Part shown: positions 33,721 through 43,340 of the stretch, piece after piece
How the letters are laid out: each line of letters starts with the position of its first letter
Position numbering within the stretch: position 1 is the first letter of the stretch
From: Phyto melanocephala
Lineage: Eukaryota > Arthropoda > Insecta > Diptera > Rhinophoridae
Direction of reading: 5' to 3'
NCBI GenBank assembly: GCA_941918925.1
Contig: OW799233.1
Span: forward strand, 130,782,833-130,846,832
Length of the DNA stretch: 64,000 nt
Made by a program: the position numbers and the translations under genes
Notes under the pieces: model-generated
What the model saw: only the letters and a program-made list of their open reading frames with translations
Database searches by the model: none
What the model was told of the DNA's origin: nothing

Positions 33721-34081
33721 TTAGTCGTTACGTCTATTCTGCCCAACATTTTCTTAATATGAACATACCTTAATGCTTTATATTCCATTCAAAATGTCAT
33801 AAATTTGTATATATTAGCAAACAAAAAATATATAAATACACTGCATCTGAGACCACGCCCACCTTCTTAATTTATTTTAAAGCGAAAAACTGGACCGATT
33901 TGTGTAATTTTGTTTAAGGTTTGTACAATCTTCTTCTATTTAAATAAAAATTAAATGATATCCGTTGCTAAGTGCATTACCGGACAACAGGTACATCAGT
34001 TTTGCTTATTTTATCTTGAAATTATCCACTTCAAATTAATAGAAGTGGGTGTGTCACTTCTCATACAAAATCATCGGTTTA

Positions 34082-34600
34082 AGCTCTAAATACATAGACG
34101 ACAGCAGCCTTTACAACTTGACGGCTCCAAATGCTGCCAACTTCAAATGCTGCTCTGTAGTCAGCTTTATAATTATTTTGAAGACAGCAACAACATAAAA
34201 ATCAGCTGACGTGTATTTTAGTAATACAGATTTCAGGGATGCCGCTTATATATTTTATAATGAATAAAATTAAAGTTATTGATAAAGAAATGTAATAATA
34301 TCACGAAAAACTCTAAAAATACATAAATTTATTTCTCTATTATATTTTTGTTATGTTCTTTTATGTTTAATATTGAAAATAAGTTTTTGTTGTTATTTTT
34401 CCACTTTAATATATATAATGGCAATACTGTATTTGTTTATTGCTGCCCGTCAAAATAGAAAATAGCCTAAGTGGCCAGCAGCAGCAAATGCTGTCGTGCT
34501 GCTGTGCTGCCGTCAAAATAATCGTTTTCATTTAAACACATGGATTTTATTTTTGACATATTGCTGCTTGCTGTATGCTGTCGCCTATGTGTTTAGAGCT
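34082..34600. mobile_element. MITE with TTA duplication, GCTGCTG-rich
   Basis: Terminal repeats AGCTCTAAATACATAGACGA CAGCA (left) and AGCTCTAAACACATAGGCGA CAGCA (right, reverse complement), flanked by TTA at 34079-34081 and 34601-34603. 519 bp. The inner part has many GCTGCTG/CAGCAGC motifs. Probably PIF/Harbinger type; no coding. Confidence 0.7.
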
Positions 34601-34865
34601 TTATGCTTTATTCATGTCGGCTATTAGAATTTGCATAGTTAGACTTACAATGAGCTAAGGAAAAACAGTAGGCATGGCCTGTTCAATATAAGTAAAATAA
34701 ATTTTTTAAGATATCTAAAAAACTATTGCATCTATAATCTCAAAATTTTTGGTGATTTACTTTTATTTAATTTTTCTTATTCCAACCAACAAAGGGAACG
34801 AGCAGAGCAGGGGGATACCTCCCCCCAAAAAAATAAAAAAAATCATTGCATGACCTAATTCAAGA

Positions 34866-35105
34866 GAGTGCCCCTGTGGACTAGTCAGTAAAGGACAAGT
34901 CAGTTGTTTGGGGGTTGCGGGTTCGATTCCGCCGGAGACTCTGGAATTGTCTGCTTCTCTTTCTCTTTTATCCTAAATATTTATATTCTTATTCTATTCT
35001 TCTCTCTATTAAGGCATCACAATGGACCGTAATGGTCTCCGAGTGAAGGTGTGAGGGTAACTTTGCACCAGCCTTACCTACCTACCTACCTACCTACCTA
35101 CCTAA
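34866..35105 (+). mobile_element. tRNA-derived SINE with (CCTA)n tail
   Basis: The tRNA-like head has A box TGGACTAGTCAGTA (34877-34890) and a canonical B box GGTTCGATTCC (34920-34930). The body includes CACAATGGACCGTAATGGTC and ends in about seven CCTA units. An exact 11-bp target duplication, CTAATTCAAGA, lies at 34855-34865 and 35106-35116. The intact duplication and the canonical B box suggest this is the youngest SINE in the window. Transcription would be by RNA polymerase III. Confidence 0.85.
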
Positions 35106-35620
35106 CTAATTCAAGAAATAAAATTTTTGAGTTTTTATTCTAATATTAGACATTTTAATAAAAATTTTACAATTTACTTTAATTATTGTATATAATCAAA
35201 TGAGAGGGAGTGGTACTTCCCATACAAAAAACTCTATTTGATGGTATATGTGCAGGAATATAATTATTATAGACTTTTAGTTCCGTAGAGTTGACTGCGA
35301 AATCAGTTTACTTTTTCGATTACAAAAACGATACGATCAGAGCTGGGGACATGCCACCTCCCATACCGAAAACATTTTTCATGTCAATCAGAAAAAAATT
35401 ATTCCTATGTGATTTTAATTAGTACAAACTACTTTTGATAACATTTACCTAATGATGAAAAAAATGGGAGAGTGTAACCCTCTCTAGAATGAAATGCTAT
35501 TTATGTCATTAACGGTTTGCCTAAAAAATGGTGGCAGATAATATTAATATCTACATCAAAACAAATATAAAGCAAAATCTTTGTTGGGGGGGTCAGCAAA
35601 GCTGTCCCGATTCTGCTAAA

Positions 35621-36470
35621 TAAAATATAAAAAAATAAAAATTTTTTGATATATTCTATATTTATAAAAAAGTTTTCTTTTCAGCTTAGTTATTTCAAAT
35701 ATAATTTATAATTAAAAGTTGTATCCTACAATAACTACAATTACCATTTACAATGCACTGTTCTTAAACAAGAACCAAAAAAAAAATTTAACAAACTTAA
35801 ATTGCAAGGAAATCTCTCACTCTTGTTATGAGTAATTTAAACGAGATTAAATTTAATAAAGAGAGAAAAAAAGTGAAAAAGGAAGGCAAAAAATCAACTC
35901 CTTTTCATTTATAAATTTACATACAGTAAAGTACAAGTAAGTACATTAAAAGTGCTCTTTAAGGCTGCCATTGTTAGACGTTGTGACAATACATAGAAGA
36001 GAATAAAAGAAAATGAAAATAAAAGGAAATTTAATAAAATAATTTAATTAAGCGTGCATTGCAGTTATTAAATATAAGTAACAATAAATTCATTAAATTA
36101 AATTACAAATTATAAAGGGTGTTTTAAAGGGGTAGAGTATTTTAAATTAGGTTGATTTATTTTTTAGTTCTCGCCACTCGAGTCAGAGTAACGTTTGCAA
36201 ATTGTTCGAATTTTTATTTGCTTTATTATTTCAATTCCACAATTTAATTTTGTTTAGTGATTTAATTCACTTTCGATTAAATAGTTTTTTTAAAATGAAT
36301 TTGGTTTAATGATTATTCTTTAGCCAACCACTACTGTTTGGTGCGCTTTATGAGACAGAACTTTACAGTCAATACTGAGTTGTATAGAGACAAGCTTAAA
36401 AACTTTCTCGTGTCTTTATTAAAAGGCATAAAAATGCAAACATTTAGTTTCAGCAGACTAATGCCACATG
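35621..36470. other. AT-rich sequence, unassigned
   Basis: A TAAAGGGTGTTTTAAAGG edge at 36113-36130 resembles a DD41D mariner terminal repeat, but I found no partner or coding. Otherwise nothing recognised. Confidence 0.35.
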
Positions 36471-36810
36471 CAAGAATGATTAAATAAAGATTACGCCTTG
36501 CGCATGATTTACCGTTAGATGACGTAGTAATCCCCTCGCAAAGGTTACCAAGTCTGTATCATATGTGAAATTTATAATTTCTTACAAAAAATGTATGTAT
36601 TTTGTAATAGTTGGCAGCCCTGTAATTAATTTACTCAGAGAGATTTTAAAAATAAGTCTTACATCGGTGCTTAATAAACAGCGAATTTCGTGTCATATTT
36701 TATAATAAATACATAAAAATAATATTAAAATTATTAAAATTATATAAAAAGTGTTTAAATTTGGTTATTTAATAGCTGCAAAACTAATAAAAACAGAAAA
36801 CAAAAAAAAG

Positions 36811-36855
36811 TGAAAAGAAAAGAAAAGAAAAGAAAAGAAAAGAAAAGAAAAGAAA
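36811..36855. repeat. (AAAAG)n microsatellite
   Basis: Eight GAAAA-type pentamers in the 5' leader of the P-like element. Confidence 0.9.
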
Positions 36856-36865
36856 GAGAGCAAAT

Positions 36866-37316
36866 ATGAAATGTGCAGTGGGCAAATGCAAGCAAAGTAA
36901 CAGCAAAAAAAAAAAAAAACAAGTGAGAAATTATATTTAAAACTAATAATTTGTGTATATTTAATAAAACGTTTGTGTTTTCAAACAGCTGTATCATTTT
37001 ACAATTTCCCAAAACATGAAGCTCGATGAAGTTATGCACTAGTGCCATTGAAAGTGAAATGAAAACTGCTAATGAAACTGAAGTTGCAAATGTATATGAA
37101 GGACTACGTGAAACTAAAAAGCAAAATGATGTTCCAAATAGTTTTTCAGAAAAATTGGTCGCGGAAAATGCTCCAAGGCCGACTGATTTGAAGAAGATCG
37201 CCACCAGACTTACACCATATTTTTCAAATGAAATGGTAACAAACTATTACTTTCAAGCGGATATTTACAAAAGAAATTGTTGGAAGCCAAAGAAATTGAA
37301 GCCAGTGAATACGTGA
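36866..37316 (+). pseudogene. THAP-domain protein remnant of the P-like element
   Basis: Exon 1 from ATG 36866 reads MKCAVGKCKQSNSKKKKKQ and has the C-x4-C start of a THAP zinc finger. A donor CAA|GTGAG follows at 36922/36923 and an acceptor TTTTCAAACAG at 36988. The next exon reads VSFYNFPKHEAR, the SF-x-FP motif of THAP domains. The exon frames differ by one base, which slippage in the 15-A tract of exon 1 could explain, and TGA follows at 37027. A 96-codon frame (37026-37316) then runs on with MKLCTSAIESEMKTANETE, probably from a later part of the protein after an internal deletion. The C-x2-H half of the zinc finger is missing. Confidence 0.55.
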
Positions 37317-37692
37317 AAAAACTTTTTTTTAGGTGTCGAATGTTTTTTAGAATTAGGAAACTAAATGCCGAAATCGCTGAAAATACTTACTTAAGCGAAC
37401 AAGAAAATTTGATTAAATAACAAAATGAATTCTATACCTAATATAATAGTGAAATATTGTAATAAAAATAATGAAAATATATATGTACTATATATAAAGA
37501 ATTTGTTTGATTTTAAAACATTTAGTTAGAAAAATAACAGTTTGTCCCACTGTCATGTTTTTACAGTTACAGTTATACAGCTGAATTTTATTAGCCAATG
37601 AAAACACAGCTTGAGTGACGTCAGAATTCCTACATGCGCAGAAATGTTTTTTTATGGCTGCGTGATGGCGTAATCTTTATTTAATCATTCTT

Positions 37693-37942
37693 GCCACATG
37701 TAACACAGAACGCAATCAATTTTCTGAGAGAAATAATTGACGAACAATTTATGAATAAAGCTGGTAAGTGACGAACTCCATTCATATGATTTAATGCAAT
37801 TAAAATATTTTCTTTGGGAATATGTAAGGTCTTAGGTAATCAAAAACAATCGAGCACTAGGAAGCTTATAAGCGACGGGCTATTTCTGAAATATAGTCTG
37901 AGTTATTGCAAAATTAGGACGTATATGAAAATAACAATAAAA
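37693..37942. other. short unassigned spacer with target duplication
   Basis: Begins with the right-hand GCCACATG copy. No further features. Confidence 0.4.
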
Positions 37943-38069
37943 GTTATTTTATAATAATTATTGGTTTCTTTGACCTTTTATAATAATATATGTTTAATAG
38001 TTTTTTAAGCTTAAGGTCCTTTTAATAATAAAAAATCTTTTTGTTTTGTTTTATATTATTTGATCAATA

Positions 38070-38099
38070 TTTCGCTACTTCTTTGTGTAGCATCATCAG
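38070..38099 (-). ncRNA. hammerhead core, left arm
   Basis: Minus strand: CTGATGA (38099-38093), stem II GCTAC/GTAGC with loop ACAAAGAA, then GAAA (38073-38070) and TATTGATC. Identical to the right-arm copy. The stem I partner is weak. Confidence 0.5.
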
Positions 38100-38164
38100 G
38101 ATAAACGTTTTTTATTATATATTAGTTTTTTGTTGGATTTGTGTTTTGATATTTGTTATTTTTT

Positions 38165-38196
<32 letters not shown>

Positions 38197-38259
38197 TAAA
38201 TAACAAATATCAAAACACAAATCCAACAAAAAACTAATATATAATAAAAAACGTTTATC

Positions 38260-38297
38260 CTGATGATGCTACACAAAGAAGTAGCGAAATATTGATC
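38260..38297 (+). ncRNA. hammerhead core, right arm
   Basis: CTGATGA (38260-38266), one extra T, five-pair stem II GCTAC/GTAGC (38268-38272, 38281-38285), GAAA (38286-38289), then a two-pair stem III with tetraloop ATTG ending GATC, which places C17 at 38297. Stem I (TTTAT before the core against ATAA after) is poor. The core is good, the full fold doubtful. Confidence 0.5.
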
Positions 38298-38387
38298 AAA
38301 TAATATAAAACAAAACAAAAAGATTTTTTATTATTAAAAGGACCTTAAGCTTAAAAAACTATTAAACATATGTTATTTTATAATAAT

Positions 38388-39582
38388 AATAATAAAAAAC
38401 AATTTTGGTTGACAAAAAATATTTAAAAAAAGACCAAATAATCCCGATAATTTTTTGAAATACACGCTGAGATCATCTCTAATATTGAATAGTATTTTAT
38501 TAAACGTAAGGAAACGTAAATACCTGCAATATGTGTGCTACAGGTAAGACAAACTAGCAGAGTGATAGAAAAACAGCACTTCGTTAATCAGTAGCTAGAA
38601 TTAGCAAACATTATAACTGATTATTTCTCCGTCCGATAATTTGATTCATATTTTTAAAAAGGCGTTAAAAATGGAAAATATACAATAAGCAGCACTCTTC
38701 TTTTATTGATCTTTAATAACACATATATTCTTTAATGATTTTTAAGACTAAGCGAAACTAAAAACAAGGAAGATGCATTCGTTGGATCCTTAATAAGAAA
38801 TATATTTAAAAATTATGAATCTTGCTCTTAAAATCCAAAAAAAATTTTGTCTCTGAAGCTTAAAAAGATAAGGGTTAATAAGATTTGTAAAACCAAAGCG
38901 AACTTATTGACGAATCTTTAAGGAAGCCTATTCATTGCCTAATACTAATGCCTATTACCCCTAAACAAAAAGTTTTCAACCTTAATTTACTTAAAGCTTG
39001 AAACGAACATTTAAACATAATTTTTTCTAGATGATGATTCCGCAGATACTTTTAACAGTTACTGAAGAGATCGAATCAAGAAAAAAAATATATTTTGTAA
39101 AAGAAATTTCAATATAAGTAAGTTTATAGGAGACTTGTGTGTCGATAATATGTTTAGTTTGACAATTCCTTTTAACACAATGAATTCATCAAAGGACACC
39201 AAATCACTGACAATAAAATAAGAAAATTTTTTTAAAAGCGATAATGAAAATATATTCCATCTTCAAACAGATTAGGTATCTAGTTCACGTTATTTGTCAA
39301 ACTAATAAATTAGATTTTTTTAAAAAAATTAACTTTCTTTGTATGAAAGCATAGTATCCGGATTAAACATCTTTTAAGAATTCTTAAAGATTATTAATTA
39401 GAAAAAATTGATAGAAAACCTTAAAAATTAAAGCGTTTTTCAGCACAGAAATAAAAAGTTTTTGATGTAAAAATACCCGTTTGAGTAACAAAAAGAATTA
39501 GGCCATTTTATCTTAATTTTCTTTCAAATGTGTATACTTGTACAATAAACAAAATGAACTATGTTTAATGAATTTATTCAAC
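38388..39582. other. AT-rich sequence, unassigned
   Basis: Nothing recognised on either strand. Confidence 0.4.
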
Positions 39583-40457
39583 CTATATATCTGTGACTTG
39601 GAGCTAAAAGCGCCAATGTCACTTTTTTGCTCTTTTGAGTTAATCATTGCATTAGATTTGTTTTCTTGCTCTAATTCATTATGAAAAAACAGCTAAAGTC
39701 ATACTTAACCCAGAACAGCTTAAATAAAATGCTGGCCAATGTCACTATGAAAGCATCTATAAAAGTTTAAGTTCCAATTCCAATTTTCTCAAAAGTAAAT
39801 ATTTTGACATTGGCCCTTTTAGCTCCAAGCCACAGATATATAAAAGTGAAACTCTGTGTGTGTCTGTTAGCTATAGACTCCAAAACTGTAAAACCGATTG
39901 GACTCAAACTTTTGCAAGTTGTTGTACATATTTCAGGGAGCGTTTATGGGTGTCAAAAAGTGGTCGGAACCACGCCCATAAAAAATTAGTTATCATTTTT
40001 AGCTATCTACACTTGACCGATTTATTTGAAACCTTACAGACACATATTGAACTCTCATTATTATACAAATTCGTGATTAGAAAAGTGGGCAGTGCCACGC
40101 CCATAAAAAAAGTTATAATTTTTAGCTACTTGCACTAGATCGATTTTTCTGAAACTTTGCAGACACATATTGAACTCTCATTATTATACAAATTCGTGAT
40201 TAGAAAAGTGGGCAGTGCCACGCCCATAAAAAAAAGTTATAATTTTTAGCTACTTGCACTAGATCGATTTTTCTGAAACTTTGCAGACACATATTGAACT
40301 CTCATGATTATACAATTTCGTGATTAGAAAAGTGGGCAGTGCCACGCCCATGAAAAATAAGTTATAATTTTTAGACTTGCACTCGATATTCAATAAAAAT
40401 TCAGAATGCATTTTTTTTTCATTAAGGCGCGTAGCAACGAACGCCGGGCTTGGCTAG
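39583..40457 (+). mobile_element. Helitron-like element with about 124-bp units, copy 2
   Basis: Same family as 29791-30420. The 5' end CTATATATAAAAGTGAAACT is split by a MITE (39590-39836). The 3' end is TAGCAACGAACGCCGGGC TTGG CTAG (40457) next to T. Four units: CCACGCCC starts at 39970, 40095, 40218 and 40342. The last three are very similar, suggesting recent unit turnover. Hairpins TGGGC...GCCCA in each. Confidence 0.6.
39590..39836. mobile_element. MITE inserted in the Helitron-like 5' end
   Basis: Terminal repeats TCTGTGACTTGGAGCTAAAA then GCGCCAATGTCA (left) and TCTGTGGCTTGGAGCTAAAA then GGGCCAATGTCA (right, reverse complement), 30 of 32 identical. A third GGCCAATGTCAC lies inside at 39733. 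The flanking TATATA on both sides is the probable duplication (TA or longer, unresolved). 247 bp, no coding. Confidence 0.75.
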
Positions 40458-40494
40458 TTAATTTATAAAAGCCAAAAAACAAATCTTTTATTTA

Positions 40495-41155
40495 CCCTTC
40501 GTCTGATGCATGAGTGTGCCCAGGCCTTTTTTCGTTTGAAACCTTATTTAAACATAATTAACTATCAGTTAGAGAGCTGAAATTTTAGGTACCTTCATAA
40601 AGTTTACTTTAAACAGTAATCCTGGAAAAAATATTGAAGGAAATTATACGAAAATTTTACTGCAAATATCGCATCTATAACACATGTTGTCTGGCTAGAT
40701 TCAAAGATATTTTATAATAAAAATTATTTATTTAAAAATTTTTTTTTTGTTATTTTAAATTATAATTTGTTTAAATATTTTTTATTTTTTATTGAGAAAT
40801 TTTTCTCGACGATATTTTTCATATAAATTGTCGATAGCTGAAAACTGATTCAACAACATTCACGTACTCAAACAATTAAGTACTCACTCAGCTTGTAATC
40901 GTTTTTAGGATTAAGTTTTAGTTAAATATATTTTTCCAATAATACACTTAGATAATTATCTTATTAATTATATCTAATCTTTATTTTTATTTTTACTAAC
41001 TTATATTACACCAGTAGTGACCAGCAGTAGCGGTTCTGATACTCTGGTAAAAAAAAAATATTTTTTTTCCGAATTATTTATATTTAAAACTAATGGTGTC
41101 TGCCTAGACTCATGTGATACGAATGTTAAAATCAAAACATGTATAAGACGAAGGG
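40495..41155. mobile_element. piggyBac-type MITE
   Basis: Left CCCTTCGTCTGATGCATGAG next to TTTA (degraded TTAA); right, reverse complemented, CCCTTCGTCTTATACATG next to intact TTAA (41156-41159). A second inverted match, CATGAGT...CAGG / CATGAGTCTAGGCAG, lies just inside. 661 bp without transposase. Confidence 0.7.
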
Positions 41156-41159
41156 TTAA

Positions 41160-42358
41160 GGAATATTTTGAAAGAAAATCTTAAATAAATAATAAAACAT
41201 TAAAAAAAATTCTCGTTAATAGTAATTATGTTTTTGGTACCCTTTTAAGTATTGGCCTAAAATGCTTTTTGTAATGAAAAAATTTTTATTTAAATAAACT
41301 TTTCAACAATGTGTGCATTGGCCGTCTTTTAGACGCAACATTGTGGGTGACTTTTATGCTCATGTTCTCATCCCATAGTGTTTGCTTTAGAGCTAAAGAA
41401 CGAAAAAATAAAATAGTAGAAAAATTTATATTTAAATTACTAAGCTTTAATCAAAAGACAAACTGTGATTCGCATAATACGTGATATCGTTATAATGTGA
41501 CCAAATGTGAAAAAAACGAACAAAGCAAAACATGACAGTGTAAAACGTTTTGTTTGTGCTAAAAGGACCTCGTTTGCCAAGAGGGTTTTTGAAAAAAAAA
41601 AAATACCTACAAAAATAACTATAACATTAATAGGCGAAACGAAAACAATGGCAGTAAGTATTATGGAAATATGTTTGTAGACCACACGTTGGCAAAAAGT
41701 CAACATATTCACGTCGTTATGACTAAAATCCTGTGGCTAGAAGAGAGAATGTAAATCGTATGTCAATATGATGAAAATAGCTTTTGGGCTCAAATCTAAT
41801 GGTTATACAAGAACATGGTCTAAGTGAAATTACAAAATATGTATAAAAAATAAAATAAACAAAAGAGCAAAATCCAGATAAAAAAAATAACTAAGCAAAA
41901 CATGCCTAAAAGGGCTTGACCGGCACACAAAGCAAGAACCGATCCATTAAAGAATTTTTGTTCATACTTTTGTCAAATTTTATATTGGATTTCTTTTATA
42001 TAATCTCCTCTTTTTGGAAGGATTTTAGATAAGCTTACTTCTGATTTTTTAAAACTATTTGATTGTTTTTCTAATTAAAATTCTTTAATTTAATTAACTA
42101 GTTAAACTCGGTATTCATTGCTGGCCTTAACAATATTTTTGCATTGTCCTTTTTCAATATAAATTCTGATATTTTTATTATTAGTTTATTGTTATATTTA
42201 TATTTTATTCGAACTTTTTTTTCTATATATTAAATTTTAATGTGAACCATTTTTTATTTTCGCTTAATTTCATTTGTTCTTTTTTTTTTATTTAATTTTA
42301 TAAATCAAATTAAATTAAATTGTAACCATTTTAGGAATATTCTTTCTAAAAATTATTT
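41160..42358. other. AT-rich sequence, unassigned
   Basis: A small hairpin CAATGT...ACATTG lies at 41309-41345. The 90-codon minus frame 41712-41440 has a hydrophobic composition and no recognisable family. No element ends. Confidence 0.35.
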
Positions 42359-42426
42359 CCGATATTAGCCGAGTGGAATTCATTTTCGAAATCAGTTACA
42401 ATTTCATCATCAGCACTCTTTATCGG
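42359..42426 (-). ncRNA. type I hammerhead ribozyme candidate
   Basis: Read 42426 to 42359. Stem I: CCGATA (42426-42421) pairs with TATCGG (42364-42359) and GAGTG (42418-42414) pairs with CACTC (42375-42371), around an AA / GGCTAA internal loop. Core CTGATGA (42413-42407). Stem II GAAAT/ATTTC with loop TGTAACTG. GAAA box, then a two-pair stem III with loop TGAA. C17 is at 42376, so predicted self-cleavage is between 42376 and 42375. One extra U sits between the core and stem II. The very short stem III is typical of hammerheads in Penelope-like retroelements and retrozymes. All core bases are present. Confidence 0.8.
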
Positions 42427-43340
42427 TATACTACTATGTAACTTAAAATTCCTATTTATTTTACAATTGAATGAAATTTGAATTAGTGAATCTTAGTATT
42501 AATTTTTATATTTTGTTGAATATTTAATTTCACCTATCAATTGACAATTCATAATTCAACATGTTCATATTCTTCTATATTCGTAATATTGAAAGCATTT
42601 AAAATAAAAATTTATAAATATTTAATGCAAAAATACTTAGTGTCTTAATCACTGCTTTGGAAACTATCCAATTATAATAACAGTTAATCAACGAATTTAT
42701 TCATTCTCACTAACATGCTAATTCTATTCAGTATAATAAAATATATTCTTTTTATATTCGAAATAACAAAGAAAATAAAATATCATAAAACTATAGCTTT
42801 AAGTCCCCATTGGATACAAAGAAATCGATTCGAATATGGAACCAGAGTTAAGAAAAAATAAAAACAGACAAACAGACAAATTTAACCACTAACAAAGCAA
42901 AACAAAGATAATCATTAAACGTACAAAACAAAGCAACAGTGTGTAAAATAAAAACTGTATCGAAATGCTAACAGCAGAAAAAAAACCTTAATAACAAGGT
43001 ATTAATTCACCAGTTTTAATCTGTTTTTATTTTTGTTGTTGCGCTTGTCTCAAAATAAGAGAAAACAATATAATGACGGCAAATAATTGATGTTATTTTT
43101 CTGATTTCCCTCTGTAAATAGACAGTAGAAGGGGATGTGTAAAACAATGAATTCGTTTTAGAAAAATTTCAATAAATTCTCATATTTTAGAAAAATTTAC
43201 CTTCTCTACAAAACATATTTTTAAACAGCACGAATTGTTATTTACTCATAGTAAAATTGCACAATTTTCGTAGTATTTTTGGTAATGCCACATAACACGA
43301 ATGCATTTTTCACACTGAAGAACCTTATAACAAAAAAAAA
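42427..43340. other. AT-rich sequence, unassigned
   Basis: Downstream context of the ribozyme in antisense. No reverse transcriptase or GIY-YIG coding found. Confidence 0.4.

Larger units (their letters stand above)
33815..35620 (+). mobile_element. old Helitron-like element or degenerate array, interrupted
   Basis: A motif of the type GTGGG-YRTG-GCACYTCYCATAC recurs (near 33850, 34045, 34664, 35201, 35339, 35459). The block ends GGTCAGCAAAGCTGTCCCGA TTCTGCTAAA (35591-35620), similar to the Helitron-like termini at 10830 and 27752. The Tourist-like MITE at 34082 and the SINE at 34866 sit inside it. Boundaries and class are uncertain. Confidence 0.4.
36471..37692 (+). mobile_element. P-element-like transposon, internally deleted
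   Basis: 26-bp perfect terminal inverted repeats (36472-36497 and 37667-37692), starting AAGAATGATTAAATAAAG and ending ATTACGCC. They are bounded by an exact 8-bp duplication GCCACATG (36463-36470, 37693-37700). Subterminal TGCGCATG and TGACGT motifs recur in inverted order. An 8-bp duplication, terminal repeats of this kind and a THAP-like first exon together point to the P superfamily. A hAT element is the alternative, but that would not explain the THAP reading. 1222 bp, far shorter than an autonomous P element (about 2.9 kb). Confidence 0.65.
37959..38371. mobile_element. perfect inverted-repeat insertion with two hammerhead cores
   Basis: Arms 37988-38161 and 38198-38371 are, as far as I can read, identical inverted copies of 174 bases, separated by 36 bases of poly-T with one C. 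The insertion is flanked by a 16-bp direct repeat GTTATTTTATAATAAT (37943-37958 and 38372-38387). Each arm has CTGATGA - stem - GAAA. This may be two inverted terminal units of a Penelope-like or retrozyme element joined through a poly-A/T tail, or an assembly fold-back. Confidence 0.65.

Noticed and set aside
34866..34940. tRNA gene (A and B boxes)
   Set aside because: No complete cloverleaf, fused to a SINE body, and flanked by a target duplication. The same holds for 26921 and 51351.
36755..37204. 149-codon minus-strand frame
   Set aside because: It is the antisense of the poly-A and AAAAG-rich leader and THAP exon of the P-like element. The Phe/Leu runs come from the microsatellite.
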